From assembly GCA_963576785.1 (NCBI GenBank), contig OY756147.1:1860001-1924000 (forward strand): DNA of 64,000 nucleotides. The letters run 5' to 3'. Both the position numbers and the translations under genes were made by a program. How positions within the stretch are numbered: the stretch's first letter is position 1; each line of letters opens with the position of its first letter. This DNA comes from Chlorophyllum brunneum. Taxonomy: Eukaryota > Basidiomycota > Agaricomycetes > Agaricales > Agaricaceae. The notes below the pieces were generated by a model, which had not been told where the DNA came from, searched no databases, and saw only the letters and a list, made by a program, of their open reading frames with translations. Below, in pieces: positions 12,201 to 23,122 of the stretch.

Positions 12201-13315
12201 TTCCATTTGTGCTTATTCTTGCAGTCCACGCGGTGCATAGCGAGTGCAGTGGAGCACTCTTTGTTCCACCAGGTCTTGGATCTAGTGGTGATCTTGGTCT
12301 TCTTCGCATTCCGGTTCCAGGATCTGTCAAATAAAACCTCCAATTCTGTGACAGCTCTTTCCAGCTCTTCCGTGTCATTCATTGGCCAGTTCTTGTTGTT
12401 GATTCCTTCCACTATATCCATCAGGAACCTGGTTTCTTCATCCGAGTCTTTGGGGATTGTCAATCGTTCAATGACAACATCCATTTGTGGAATAGGAATC
12501 CTAATTAGGAGGGGGGCATGGTCCGAATTGTACCAATCACCTTCCTGGATAGAATGGGTGGGGATGTATGGTAACGTTCCCGAAACAAACAACAGGTCAA
12601 TGACCATGTCTGGTAGATTGGGGTCTGAGGCGTAACGAGTTGGTTTGGCTTCAGACGGAGTTGTCCTCACGAGGTTGAGGGCTTCGGTGATCATAAGGAG
12701 ACGGTCCGCACTCGCTGGATGTTGATCCATTGAAGGGTCCCATAACTCCAATCGGATATTAATATCTCCCCCCATTAGTAGGAAGGGCAGGAGGTCGAAG
12801 AGGTACTCCTCGAGGAAGTGGAGTGCAGCATTACGGCTGTTGTTGTAGACATTTAGCAGCAGTAGTTCTTCTCCTCCTGCATATAGGGAAATATACAGGA
12901 GGTCTCGATGTTCGATTAAATCTCTTCTAATAGAGGGTCGGAGCTGCCTCAGTCTCTTGTGAGCAAAGGCTAGGACTCAGGGAGTGGTACAGTGTTCCAT
13001 GTTGACTGTCCGTTGAGGGTATCATTGGCATCCCACTTGGAGGACTTCTTCGGTGATAATTGGATATGAGAGGAGTGTCCAGTCTGGGTGAACTGGGCCT
13101 CCCACGAGGGGTGATCTGTTATTAGAGACAGATGAGGGAATGTCACGGAGAAATCTCCATGGGGGTTCTTGTATGAGGAGGAGGTCAATGTCACCTCTAC
13201 GCATGAGGACTGTCCCCATCACTCCATATGATCTTCCAATGTTGTGAGAGCAGACCTTCAATTCACTCAGGAGTGAGCGAGGAGGCCTGTCTTGATCGTC
13301 GGGGGTGTTATTCAT
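9276..13315 (-). pseudogene. LINE-A ORF2: endonuclease, reverse transcriptase, RNase H
   Basis: ORF2 starts at the ATG in 13315, overlapping the ORF1 stop as ATGA. The APE endonuclease spans about 13270-12480 and shows LLLIQEPPW, GGDINIR and SDHAPL. RT spans about 11800-10900 and shows TFDVAQFFPSLNHD, GVGQGSALSP and the catalytic FVDDGTLVA. RNase H spans about 10260-9950 with IGMDGSVHPNPN, TELITQYLGI and HVFTDS. A CCHC-like finger (CHHCNSQ, then HILYH) sits near the C-terminus around 9480-9520. TGA stops interrupt the endonuclease near 13021 and 12975, and a frameshift occurs near 10690. The enzyme would nick DNA and prime reverse transcription at the target. Confidence 0.92.
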
Positions 13316-15436
13316 TGCAGGGGGTTAGTCTGGCTTCGACTAGCCGGGGATGATGAGAAGGGGGGCAATGGGACTCCTTTGTTGGCTCTTAATTCAAGCG
13401 CTTTGTTGGCATGCCAGTCATGGTCGAATCGCTTCTTCCAGAACTGACACTTTCGGTCAGTAGTGAGGTGGTCCTTGCCACAGTTGGAGCATGTAGCCTT
13501 ATGAGGGCATGGTTCTCCAGCGGGGGTAGCCGCGATGGGCAGGTCTGCTTTGTCATTACCCTTATAACAGTGGGTGAACGATCGGTGGTTGGCTGTGGAA
13601 TGTGGTCCCTTGTAGTGTGCACAGGTGAAGAGCCTTGCTTGGCAGCAGACTAGGGGGTGGCCCCATCTGCAGCATTTTCCACAGAATGGTACTCCCAGAT
13701 TGGCGGTGGCCCTCCTGATGCAGAAGAGTTCCCGAGTGCTTGGAGTTGTGTTGCACTTGTGGCTGCATTGCAAATTGTATGGTGTCGGAATGGATCAAAT
13801 TCCTGATGCTGGTGACCACATTGGCCTCTGTGAGGATCTGTCCTCGGGGCATGATGTAACTGACATCCATGACTTTCACAAACAATTTGGATTTTGGGAG
13901 GGATATGTTGCCCATGGTGACTCCTCCGAATTTATCTTTGAGCCATGCCTTGACAACATTGAGCTCCATGGGGGTTAACACCTCCAAGGTGTGGACCATA
14001 AGGCCCAGCTTACCCTGCGAGGTGGCGATAACCCTTGTTTTGGACTTCTCCGCTATGAGGCATGCATTCAGAGAATTGATGATAGCCCCAAAGTTGGTGA
14101 CGTTGGGTCCGGTGAGAAGGGGAATGATCACCTGTTTGTGCAATGGACCATTTAAAGTGGAGCAGATAGTGCCAGCTTTCTTAGCCGGCTTCTTATTCGC
14201 GGGGGAGGAGGAGGAGGAGAAAGCAGTGTCGTACATTGCTACAATCTTCTCATTGGACAATTCCGGGAATTTGCTCGCAAACTCCAAGAGTTTGAGAGGG
14301 TCCCGGGTGTTTGTGGAAGGGGCGACAGCAGGAGTGGCATTGTTACCCTTTCTTGCCACAGCTGTGGCATAGGAAGTCTTTGTTCCTTCCTGGGGTTTCT
14401 TGGCATCATTGGCATTAGGCTGAGACACTGGAGTTTTGGTGGCCTTGGCAGGCATAGTGGGAGGGGGAGGGGTGGGGGTTTTGGACATCTTCTGTCCAGC
14501 ATTAGCGGTCTTCATGACCATCCCTTTGGGCTTCCGGCCCCCACGCTTCTTGTTGTTGACAACGGTCTTGAATTCTGCCTCGGTAATCATCTGCACGTCA
14601 TCGTTGGAGATGCCCAAACAAGTGACTTCATTACCGGCCGGTGCGTCATCAACAGAGATACCCGAATGAGTGACAACACTAGGGATGACAATGTGCTCGA
14701 CGACCTCCATGCGGACATCGTCAGGTTTGCACGTGGGGCTTTGGGGGGCCATGCGGTAAAGGGAAGAAACGTCCAGCTGGGGGGTTTCCTCAGTGTGGAC
14801 AATGATCTTACCAAAATTGACCCCCAACCAACTGTGGAGATTGTTCTTCTTCTTGTCGATGGCAACCTTGAGCCATCCTGCCTTCATCAAGGTCCCCATT
14901 AGTTCTGTAAAGGCCTGTCCAAAAGCGAGGCCCTCGTCGCTGCTCATATTGAAGGTATTGCAGGCTTTGACCCACTCTGAGATCTTGCCCACTTCCCTTA
15001 CCGCATCTTCATAATATTCTTCAGGAGCATCCCCTCGCTCCTCATCTTCATGTTGAACTTCAGGTACCAATTCTTCTTCGACCTGGTCTGCCCAGTCTTT
15101 TCCCGAGTAATACTGGTTGCCATCTGGCCTTACTCATTTAGAAACTCGATGGATTGTTTTCTCTCCATCACCAGAGAGGGACGTCGTGGACATCAGAGGT
15201 GTGGTCAACCTTCTGCTGAGGACTGACAGGGGAATTGTATTGCTGTAGGCCTGATTGGTGGGAACAAATGGCCTAGGTGTAGTTGGCGTCCTAGGGAATA
15301 GGATGCCTGGAGGGGGCAGAGCCGCAGAGGCCGCAAATATAGAGGAGGATGGAACACGTGTTGTGTCCCCGAAGACATCTCCATCACTGTTAGGTGTAGG
15401 ATCTCTCGGAGAGAGATTAGAATGTAGTGCAGGCAT
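13312..15436 (-). pseudogene. LINE-A ORF1: nucleic-acid-binding protein with zinc knuckles
   Basis: The start is the ATG at 15434-15436 (MPALHSNLSPR), shared with LINE-B. The C-terminus has three Cys/His knuckles: CGKCCRWGHPLVCC, CAHYKGPH and CSNCGKDH. They are followed by a conserved WHANKALELRANKGVPLPP tail. A TGA near 15132 corresponds to CAA in LINE-B, implying an original CGA. A deletion and frameshift near 13750 remove about 20 residues that LINE-B keeps before the knuckles. The product would coat the LINE RNA. Confidence 0.88.
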
Positions 15437-15524
15437 GAAATGTATCCTAGTGCTATAGACTGGTACCATATAATCGAGTTTTGCAAATCAATGGTGGTGG
15501 TACGAGTCAAAGAAGGGATGGTTG

Positions 15525-15539
15525 TTTCCATCAAACATT
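15525..15539. repeat. Right target-site duplication of LINE-A
   Basis: Identical to 8803-8817, and the gypsy 1 sequence continues directly after it. Confidence 0.9.
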
Positions 15540-16055
15540 GGTACTCCATCAGTTTCCCATGTCTGTTCTGGTTGTTTCTCTTTCTCTTTTAACCACTGTG
15601 TTTCTCTCTTTGTTTCCTTTCATAATTGGTGTTTCAGTTCTTCTTCCTCTGAGATTTCCCAGATTTGTCGGATTTTGGTAATTGTGTCATTGAATAGGTG
15701 ATCAGGTAATAGGGTGATGTTGGTGTTGTCTCAGGTGGTATCTGTTTTTGTCAATCTTGATAGTATATCTACTTTTGTGTTTGTCTTTCCAGGGATATGT
15801 TTCAGCATGTAATGGTATTCTTGTAACTCCATCTGCCATCTTGTTTGTTGTCCTATAAGCTGTTGTGGTTTTTGGAAATATTCCAAGTTCTTCAGTCCAG
15901 ATTTCGAATGGTTTATTGGTATCAAGTAGGTATTGTCTCCATGTCTTAATTGCTTCTCAGATGGCCAGTAGTTCTTTGTTGTAGATTTGGTAGTTGTGTT
16001 CTGCAGGTGTCATTATTCTTGAGTAGAAGGCAATTGGATGCCAGTGTTCCTTCTA
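15525..16055 (-). mobile_element. Gypsy copy 1, continuation (RNase H and integrase N-terminus)
   Basis: The segment aligns to gypsy 3 at about 35030-35550. A short open stretch at 15731-15925 reads the RNase H region with YHYMLKHIPGKTN and the LSRL.KTD motif typical of Ty3 elements. It ends abruptly at 16055, where the 3' LTR of gypsy 2 begins. The upstream RT and gag parts are not next to it. Confidence 0.85.
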
Positions 16056-16359
16056 TGTTATGACCTTAGTCTAGGACTCAGGTTGCAAGTCTTTGGATAA
16101 AGACAAGGAAGTAGAGAAAAGAGAAAGGAATGATACAATTGGTAAAGTGTAAGGAATACATCAAGTATTACTACACTTTATATACTAGTGGTGAATGCTA
16201 AAAATAAGGGAATAGAGCAAAGGAGTCATAAAGACAAGTAGACTGAGTCAGTAGAAGTATAGCCATAAGGGGTGAAACAGGAGATAAAACAGATACACAG
16301 GAATGATGAGTACAACAGGTGCATGATAGGAATGTAGTGTCTATCTATAGTTCATAACA
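16056..16359 (-). repeat. 3' LTR of gypsy 2 (304 bp)
   Basis: The ends are a perfect 8-bp inverted repeat, tgttatga and tcataaca. It contains a TATA-like tatataaag in element orientation and the 12-nt self-primer motif ttggtaaagtgt on the strand shown. Relatives are at 32366-32669, 41617-41958 and 62370-62662. Confidence 0.92.
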
Positions 16360-16402
16360 ATACCTCCCTTTTTACATTCATGACCCCATGAAGTATAGTG
16401 GT

Positions 16403-17281
16403 CTACTTGTTGTCTTGTTCTTTATGCAAGGCATTGATGAGTTGATGTTTAGTGGAACCAATCATTGGAGTTTCTGACTTGCATCAACATCTAATCCAAA
16501 AGGGGGCATGGTCTTGTCCACCTCTGAAGAGGGCTATAGTATGTCCTCAGAATGTGGTGGTATTGTTAGTTTTGGCTGCGACAAGGTTGTGGACTATTTT
16601 TTCCCAGTAATTTTCTTCAAATTGTCCTCTATCTTTAAGTGTGAGGTAGGATGGTGGTGGGTTAAATATCCTTGGTTTGGCTGGTAGATCCATGTCAGGT
16701 AGTTGTATGAGGAGGTAGTCTACTCCATCTCTCATATCAGGTTCCATTAATTGCTCTGCTACTGATTTTTCTATTCCTTCCATTCCTTTGTCTAACCATT
16801 CTTGTTTGTCTTCTTTGTGGTATAGCAGTTTGTTGGGTAAAGTGGTGGGGATGTATGAGTCGAGGTCCATTAGCTGTCGGGCAAGTTTGTATGTTAGGTT
16901 GTTACTTGAATTGGTGAGATGGTTGAGCCTTTCTCCTGTCATAATCAAGGTGCTTTGGATACATCACTTTGCATTGGAGTGTACCAACACATTAAGGTTG
17001 GTTGCTGCTTTATCCAATAACTCTTTCATGAGTTCATGTTTTCCAGTTGACATGGTGGCTGGGAGAGCTCTGATGGTAGTGACAAGTAGGATATGGTTTA
17101 AGGCTTTGGCTTGGATTTGGAGGTTGTTGATAGTATGGGCAATGTATATGAGTCCTTTGGTAGTAGTGGTATAGTATTTGATTTGGTCATTAATGGATTG
17201 GGTGTTGAGGAGGTTGTTGAGTTCTTGTTTGAACTCTGTGTCATTGGCTGGGAAGGGAGTAGGTCTGTGTTCAGCTTGCAT
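16403..17281 (-). pseudogene. Gypsy 2 ORF-X, unknown function, broken
   Basis: The start at 17279-17281 reads MQAEHRPTPFPANDTEFKQEL, matching the other copies. Roughly 290 codons follow. They include the segments AINNLQVQAKAL-like and FNPPPSYLTLKDRGQFEENYWEKIVHNL, here given in parts: PPPSYLTLKD, then ENYWEKIVHNL, then FRGGQDHAP. In-frame stops occur near 16960 and 16545. It has no recognisable domain. Confidence 0.7.
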
Positions 17282-17362
17282 ACTGTGTTGTAAATGTAGT
17301 TGGCAAAGTCTAGAGTGCAGTGGATACAGCATAAGGTGTGTCAAGTGTAGTGATTGTCCAAT

Positions 17363-18223
17363 CATCCCTTCTTAACCTCTTACCACTACCTTCCTAATTG
17401 GGATGGTTCTCTGGTAGAGGGCTTCTGGCCTGTTCTTGTTGGACGTTAGGTCCTGGCACTGTCTTATACACAGAGGAATGCATAGTACTCCCTTGGCAAA
17501 GGAGGTTAAAGGCTAGGTATGCTGGCCACTGCATACTCACTCGATCTTGGATGCGTGAACAGAGGTTGGGATCTGTCATACAGTGGGCAAGAATTAGTTC
17601 AAGCGGGGGGAGTGGTCCCTTGGCAAAGGGTCTTAATGATGGGGTATGCCTGTTGCTTTCTCTAAACAAGAGTTGATACTAGGTCGTACAGGATGGCGGG
17701 GGGTGCCCCCTTGGCAAAGGGACTCAAAGACTGGGTATGCTGGTCGCCTTTCGCCCATTCACTTTGAGGGCTCCTCTAGTGGTGGAGGGGCCCAGTGCAC
17801 TCCCAAATGGTGTCGTAGTTCTCCAATGGCAGGACTAGTATCAGTCTATTTGACTGAGCTATGGTACAAGTCTAGTCTAACTAGGCCTCTACTCCAACAT
17901 GGGAACTATGGGAGAGGCTTTATTCCACCCTGTTTCCCAGCTGGGGTAACTCAGCTGAGCCCAAGAGGGTCCGAAAGGATAGGAGTCAATAAGAGGGGGT
18001 TTGGGGAAAAAACAAGCTGACTGCAAGGACAGGCTACTCCCCTTCAGTTGCATTGCAAGGGTGTGGATCCATAGACAACCCCCCCTTGCTGCACTGGATG
18101 TTAGTAGGGATCACTCAAACTCCAGAGTGCTATTCCATATGGGTGCCGCAAGGCATTCCATGGATTTGCTTTGTAAGCAAGGCATGATCACCTCCCTGGT
18201 AGCAGCCCCTGCAAGACAGACCC
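17363..18223 (+). mobile_element. 1.1-kb module copy 1, truncated (WEIRD-like composite LINE 5' region)
   Basis: It begins with CATCCCTTCTTAACCTC directly at the gypsy 2 breakpoint and follows copies 2-4 for 861 bp. It is cut by copia-I copy 2 just after gcaagacagaccc; other copies continue with cagacaccattaac. Three hairpin motifs of the CCCTTGGCAAAGGG type occur near 17488, 17620 and 17710. The expected LINE 3' body is not attached in this copy. Confidence 0.75.
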
Positions 18224-18794
18224 TGTTGAAGTTTCGGACATATTCTAGAAATAGACTATGAAGTCATTATGATAATAATAGACTGATCCGTTACTTTCCA
18301 GTAACTTCATTCTGTAGTAACTTCCTATGAGTTGCTCTGCATATGATGAGAGTCATAAGTACTTGATAGATTATTCTACATAGTACCAATGACTAGATAC
18401 TACATTCTATAGTACTCTGCAGGCACTATGCTGCAGTTAAAGGGAGTCATAAGGAACAATCTATGCTTTACTAGTATTTTATGTAGTATGACTTGCCTAT
18501 GTTACAATATGTATATAAACCCCATGTAGCAGACCTAGTTCTGTATTTTGTTCAATCAAACAACTTCTTCATCATTGCTTCTCTTCTTGAGTACAACACC
18601 AGTCTCAATCTACTCAACTACAACTTATCAACCTCTGACACTGACCGCTTCATTAATAATATCTGTCTATCTGAATTACCTTTCTACAGGTATCAGATAG
18701 AAGCTTATTATCTTGGTGAGTAGACCCTACGTTCTCTCCCACTGCATTTACTGCTGCCCCCAGCAAATAACTCATTATGGTCATTTCCTCAACA
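18224..18794 (+). repeat. 5' LTR of copia-I copy 2 (571 bp)
   Basis: It runs from tgttgaagtt to cctcaaca. A TATA box tatataa lies at 18512-18518. Most differences from the 3' LTR at 24827-25397 are CG versus TG or CA. Confidence 0.95.
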
Positions 18795-18806
18795 GGTTAT
18801 GGGCCC
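18795..18806 (+). other. Primer binding site of copia-I copy 2
   Basis: The sequence ggttatgggccc directly follows the 5' LTR and is complementary to the initiator tRNA-Met anticodon arm. Confidence 0.85.
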
Positions 18807-18954
18807 CGGTAGCCTTACCAATGGTTAAACCATTATCATCCCCTCTAAACAAGATAGGATAATAGGGCTTTACCTGACAGAGTTATCCTTGCATTTTGAT
18901 CATTGCTGATACAAGAATTTTCTTCTAGAAAGAAATACACTTGACAAAGATATT

Positions 18955-19968
18955 ATGTCTACCAATAATATCGTCGCTGGTTTACCTAAGCTCAATAGGC
19001 CTAAGAACTATGCATTCTGGTCTAGAAGGCTTCAAGATGCCCTAACCCTCATTTCTGTCACTGGTTCTGACCAGTCCAGATAGACTGTGACAAACCAGGA
19101 TCTTTCCCCTAAAAATCCTGCCACTTTAATGGAAGAGGATAGAAGGAGAGAACAATTGAGAGGTCAGGCATTGGCTGTCATAAATGGCACTTTACCTGAT
19201 TCCCTGTTACTCCATGGACATGATGCTCCTGGATTCCTTTGGAATGACTTGAAAACCCACTTTGGGACACCTTCTCCCACCGTGGTATATTCAATTCTCC
19301 AAAGAATGCTGTGAAAGCGCATCTCTGGGAATCAAGATCCAGCAATGGATCTAGCTGAATTGAGAACATTGGCTTCTCAATTAGAAACAGCTAAGGTAAA
19401 ATTGCCAGAAGTTCTTGGCGCGATGATCGCTTTGAATGCATTACCACCCAATTGGAATGCAGTGGCACAAACAACATTGGCAAATAATAACGATGTTGTA
19501 GATATGACCTGGGAGGTAGTTCAGCAGGCTATAAATGCTGAGTGGTCAAGATGTGAAGGAACAAGATCCAACATGTCTAACCAACAAGCATCTTTTGCTG
19601 CCACAGCTAACTACCAAGCTCGCCCTCAGGGCAACTTCCCCATGACTTGCCCTGGACCACCCTGGAACCACTTCCACCCTGGAGGCGATACCAGGGACCG
19701 GCAATCCATTACTTTACTGGTCCGGGGATGACCCCCTTCAACCTGATGAGACGCATGGATGTGCCTCAACCCGCTCCCGCTCCTCCAACCACTCATGTAT
19801 TAGTGAGTAAAAGACCAAAGCCTCTTACTTGGGTTAATCCCAAGAAGGTCCAGCAGGCACGAGAGAATGCTCGTGCTGAGCTCGCAAAGAAGGTGCATGC
19901 TAAAGTACGAAACTTATGTTTCACCACTCTTCTAGAGAACTCACTGCAGATCCAACAGGTGATCACCT
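18955..19968 (+). pseudogene. Copia-I copy 2 gag, broken
   Basis: The ATG at 18955 begins the same N-terminus as copia-I copy 1. In-frame stops occur near 19081 and 19312. Near 19700 a deletion of roughly 150 bp removes the proline-rich region and the lysine cluster seen in copy 1 and shifts the frame. The copy 1 stop after KKVQQA is CGA here, showing that gag read on into the linker region. Confidence 0.85.
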
Positions 19969-19997
19969 AGCGTGACCACGTCACTGGTCCTTCGCCC

Positions 19998-21361
19998 ATG
20001 CAAATGGCAAAGAAACATACCCTTGATTGTTATGATCGATGGATGCATGAGGTCTCTCATCCCCGCACCCAACAAGGACAATCAGTGACACCTCCCGGTG
20101 CACCTTCTGTTCCTTCTGGTCACCCCCCAGGTTGTACCTGTGAGGGACACACGAGGGTGAGTAAATGGTTCTTAAAGCATAATAACCCCGACATTAACTC
20201 GACTTGTGTCCGCTTCTCTTTTCTTTTACCAATTGGTTTGCTATACGCTTTAATGGTTTTTCCCAAATTTGGGACAAAAATCAATTTGGCTATGCACCAT
20301 GTGGTAAAGATTCCAAGCATGGACTCTGTTGCCCGGGGCGATTTGCTCGAACCTGGAGAGGTTCGGCCCTTCTACCTTCCTCCTCTGGAGGAAATAGTAG
20401 CTCCGGCTGTTAGGACCTATGACAAGGAATTCCCTCCTCTTCCCAGGACCTCCCCTTCTACGGAGCACTTTCAAAGTAAGAGATACTCTCTTACTCAGAA
20501 GAACAAGACTACTTACAGGTGACCTGCCACACTTACAGTGTTGGTAGATGAAGCCTTCAAGTGGCTTGAGAGTGAGAAGGAGGTTGATGACCTCATGGCA
20601 CCAGCTCAGGATGTCGCCTATGACATCCACAACCCCAGAAACCCTGCAAATGTTGTAGGACCCTCTTCTGGGCCTCTTCCAAAGTCTCCAAAGTCCAAAC
20701 CATTTGCTTCGGCACCTCAATCTGAGGTGTTTCTTGGACTTCATCAACCAACTACGGAAGTGACTTCAAGAAGAAGGGAGGAGCTGGGTACGTGATCAAT
20801 TTGATCTCAGATACTCTTACTAACCCTGATACACAGTCCTGTCACCAATATGCCGACTGGCCGTCTTCACAAGAAGAAGGGCAAGGGCAAGGGGAAGGGA
20901 CGTTGGGGGCCAGGCATATAGATACGATATCAGGATCCTTAGGATCCCATAATAATGTTGTTACATGTGAATGCGAACCAATAAATGAGAAGTGTTTTAA
21001 CACTTCTCAATTTTCTTGCTTCTCAACATGCATGCCCGATCAGTTTTTAAGAGTACCGGATCAAATTAGATCTCGATCAATAAGCAATGATCAAATCATA
21101 ATGCCACTAGAAGAATATAGTGACATATGGTTATTAGACTCAGGGGCATCATGTCATTATACCCCTTATGTGGAAGACTTCATCAACTTCGAAGAACTCG
21201 AAGTTTCGATCCCAATTAAGACTGTAGGAGCACAAGGTCCCTACCTTGGTCTTGGCACAGTTATGCTTAAGCATAGAGTCTATAACAGGAAGACTGACAG
21301 CATTCAACCAACGCAGATATTAATATATCCAGTCTTTCTTCTAAAAGGAACCTCTGAATGA
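19998..21361 (+). pseudogene. Copia-I copy 2 gag-pol linker and aspartic protease
   Basis: The linker resembles copy 1, including the Cys patch PPGCTCEGH. The protease motif LLDSGASCHYT lies near 21135. The frame continues without the 2-nt deletion seen in copy 1 into the start of the pre-integrase domain, until a TGA at 21359-21361, where copy 1 has CGA (SERLMS). Stops also occur near 20519, and the frame shifts near 20745. Confidence 0.82.
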
Positions 21362-21364
21362 CTA

Positions 21365-23122
21365 ATGTCAGTGGGACAGTTATGCCAGGATGGCAAAACT
21401 GTTAGAACAGATGCCAACGAATCAGTAGTTGTTGATAGCAAAGGAAATGCTATTCTTCAAGCATATCCTTCAGCAAGTTGTAATACTACTTTACATTTTG
21501 TTAATACCAAAATTGTACATTCAGAACAAGCAGCTATGACTGCAGATCCGATCGTTGGCTACAAAGTTGTACATGTGAGATTAGGACATCCCTCTAATCA
21601 TATCCTCAATGATTTTGAGAAAAATACAATTGGGTTTACTCCAGTGCAGATTCCCGAGCAAAAACCAGTCTGTGATGGTTGTGCCAAGGGAAAGATGCAC
21701 CAGAAACCCTTTAGAGAGAACCCTACACACACAAAGCATCCATTCGAAAGAATTCACTCAGATTTAGTTGAACTTCCGATTCTTTCTTACCATAAATTTA
21801 AATGGGTCATGACCATAATGAACGACTTTTCCTCTCATGGATGGATTCGCTTCCTCCATAAGAAATCAGAAGCAGCAGAAGAAATGAAAAATTTCATTGC
21901 CTTAATTCAGACTCAATATGAGACTAAATTAAAGTATCTCTGCACCGATAGAGGAGGAGAGTATGCAACTGATGAGTTGCAATCTCATTTACACTCATTA
22001 GGGATTATACATGAGACCAGTGCACCACATATACACCAACAGAACAGTCAAGCGGAACACTTGAACCAAACTCTAATGGATAAAGCAGAAGCCATGAGGC
22101 ATCATGCTTGTATTCCTGACGGTTGGTGGGAGTTTTCTATAGATCATGCAATACATATCTATAATAAAACACCGGTATCACGGCTCATGTGGAAAACACC
22201 TTATGAAGTGTTGAATCAGAAGATTCCAGACATCTCCAAAGAGAGAGTCTTTGGCTGCAGTGCTTATGTCTTTCTCCCAAAAGAGATAAGAGACAATAAA
22301 CTGACAGTGAAGTCAGAACTCATGATTTTCCTTGGTTGGACATCAGACAGGAAAAACTATCGTTTCATGAGGCACCTAAATGGAAATGTAATCTATACAT
22401 CTCCAACAGCTGTATTCAGCAAAGAACACTTCTCTAAATGTGTTGGGAAGAAGCGAGAAGAACGGATGAACCAACCATCATCTTCTACTTCTCGAAGTAC
22501 ACCTTCAGAAGTTATTGTCTTCCATGCTCCAGATCCATCTACTGGTTTACCTTTTGATAAACCACCAAGCCCTATTCTCCGAACTTCTCCCAAAAGTTTT
22601 CTGGAAGATAGGACTTATAGATCTGTTCATGGACAAATTCCAACTCCTTTCCCTGAACCTAAAAAGAATAAAGGAAAGGGAAAAGCACCGAATATCGATA
22701 CCTATGTTCAGAAGGAGTGGGATGGTATTGTGCAAAACATTCTCTTTCCACCAAGAGAAGCACAAATACCAGAAGATGATGACAGTGATGGATTATCATA
22801 TGCTGATCCACCCAATCACTCTGAAGGTCCGAACCATCCGCCTTCTCAAAGAGATGGTCCGGATGTACAGCCTTTCATACCCTATACCCCTGTCAAAGAT
22901 GATCGGGATGCTGGTCCTTCTGTACCACGAGGTCACTCAGATCAAATACTGGTTCCTGAAATACCTCAGAGACTGCAAAGAACCAGAAAAGTACCTGAAT
23001 GTCCAGGAAACTTCTATGGTTCTACAAAGCATCCGACCAAGATTCTCCAGGACTATGAGATGTTCCAACCTCCTAAGTCAAAATTGACAAGTTCTACAAG
23101 TAGACTTGTTAGACAAATTTGA
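21365..23122 (+). pseudogene. Copia-I copy 2 integrase and linker
   Basis: This 585-codon open stretch carries the HVRLGH and CDGCAKGK zinc region. The integrase core shows HSDLVELP, CTDRGGEYA and a decayed version of the Glu helix (HQQNSQAEHLNQTL; copy 1 has NGRAERLNRTL). Three of these changes are Arg-to-Gln or His replacements expected from CpG decay. It ends at a TGA that is CAA in copy 1. Confidence 0.88.

Larger units (their letters stand above)
8818..15524 (-). mobile_element. LINE-A, full-length Tad1-like non-LTR retrotransposon
   Basis: The element ends in an interrupted poly(T) tract on the strand shown (8816-8835), which is the poly(A) tail. Its 5' end is at about 15520 with the 5' terminus CATCCCTTCTT. 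It is flanked by a perfect 15-bp target duplication and splits gypsy 1. ORF1 carries C-terminal zinc knuckles and ORF2 carries APE endonuclease, RT and RNase H, an architecture typical of the fungal Tad1 clade. Total length is about 6.7 kb. Both ORFs are broken. Confidence 0.95.
16056..17362 (-). mobile_element. Gypsy copy 2, 3' end only (LTR and ORF-X)
   Basis: Its 3' LTR abuts gypsy 1 RNase H at 16055|16056. Inside lie a polypurine tract (TAAAAAGGGAGGTAT in element orientation) and a broken ORF-X. The element is interrupted at 17363 by the 1.1-kb module. Its 5' part (chromodomain, pol, gag, 5' LTR) is not found to the right. Confidence 0.88.
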
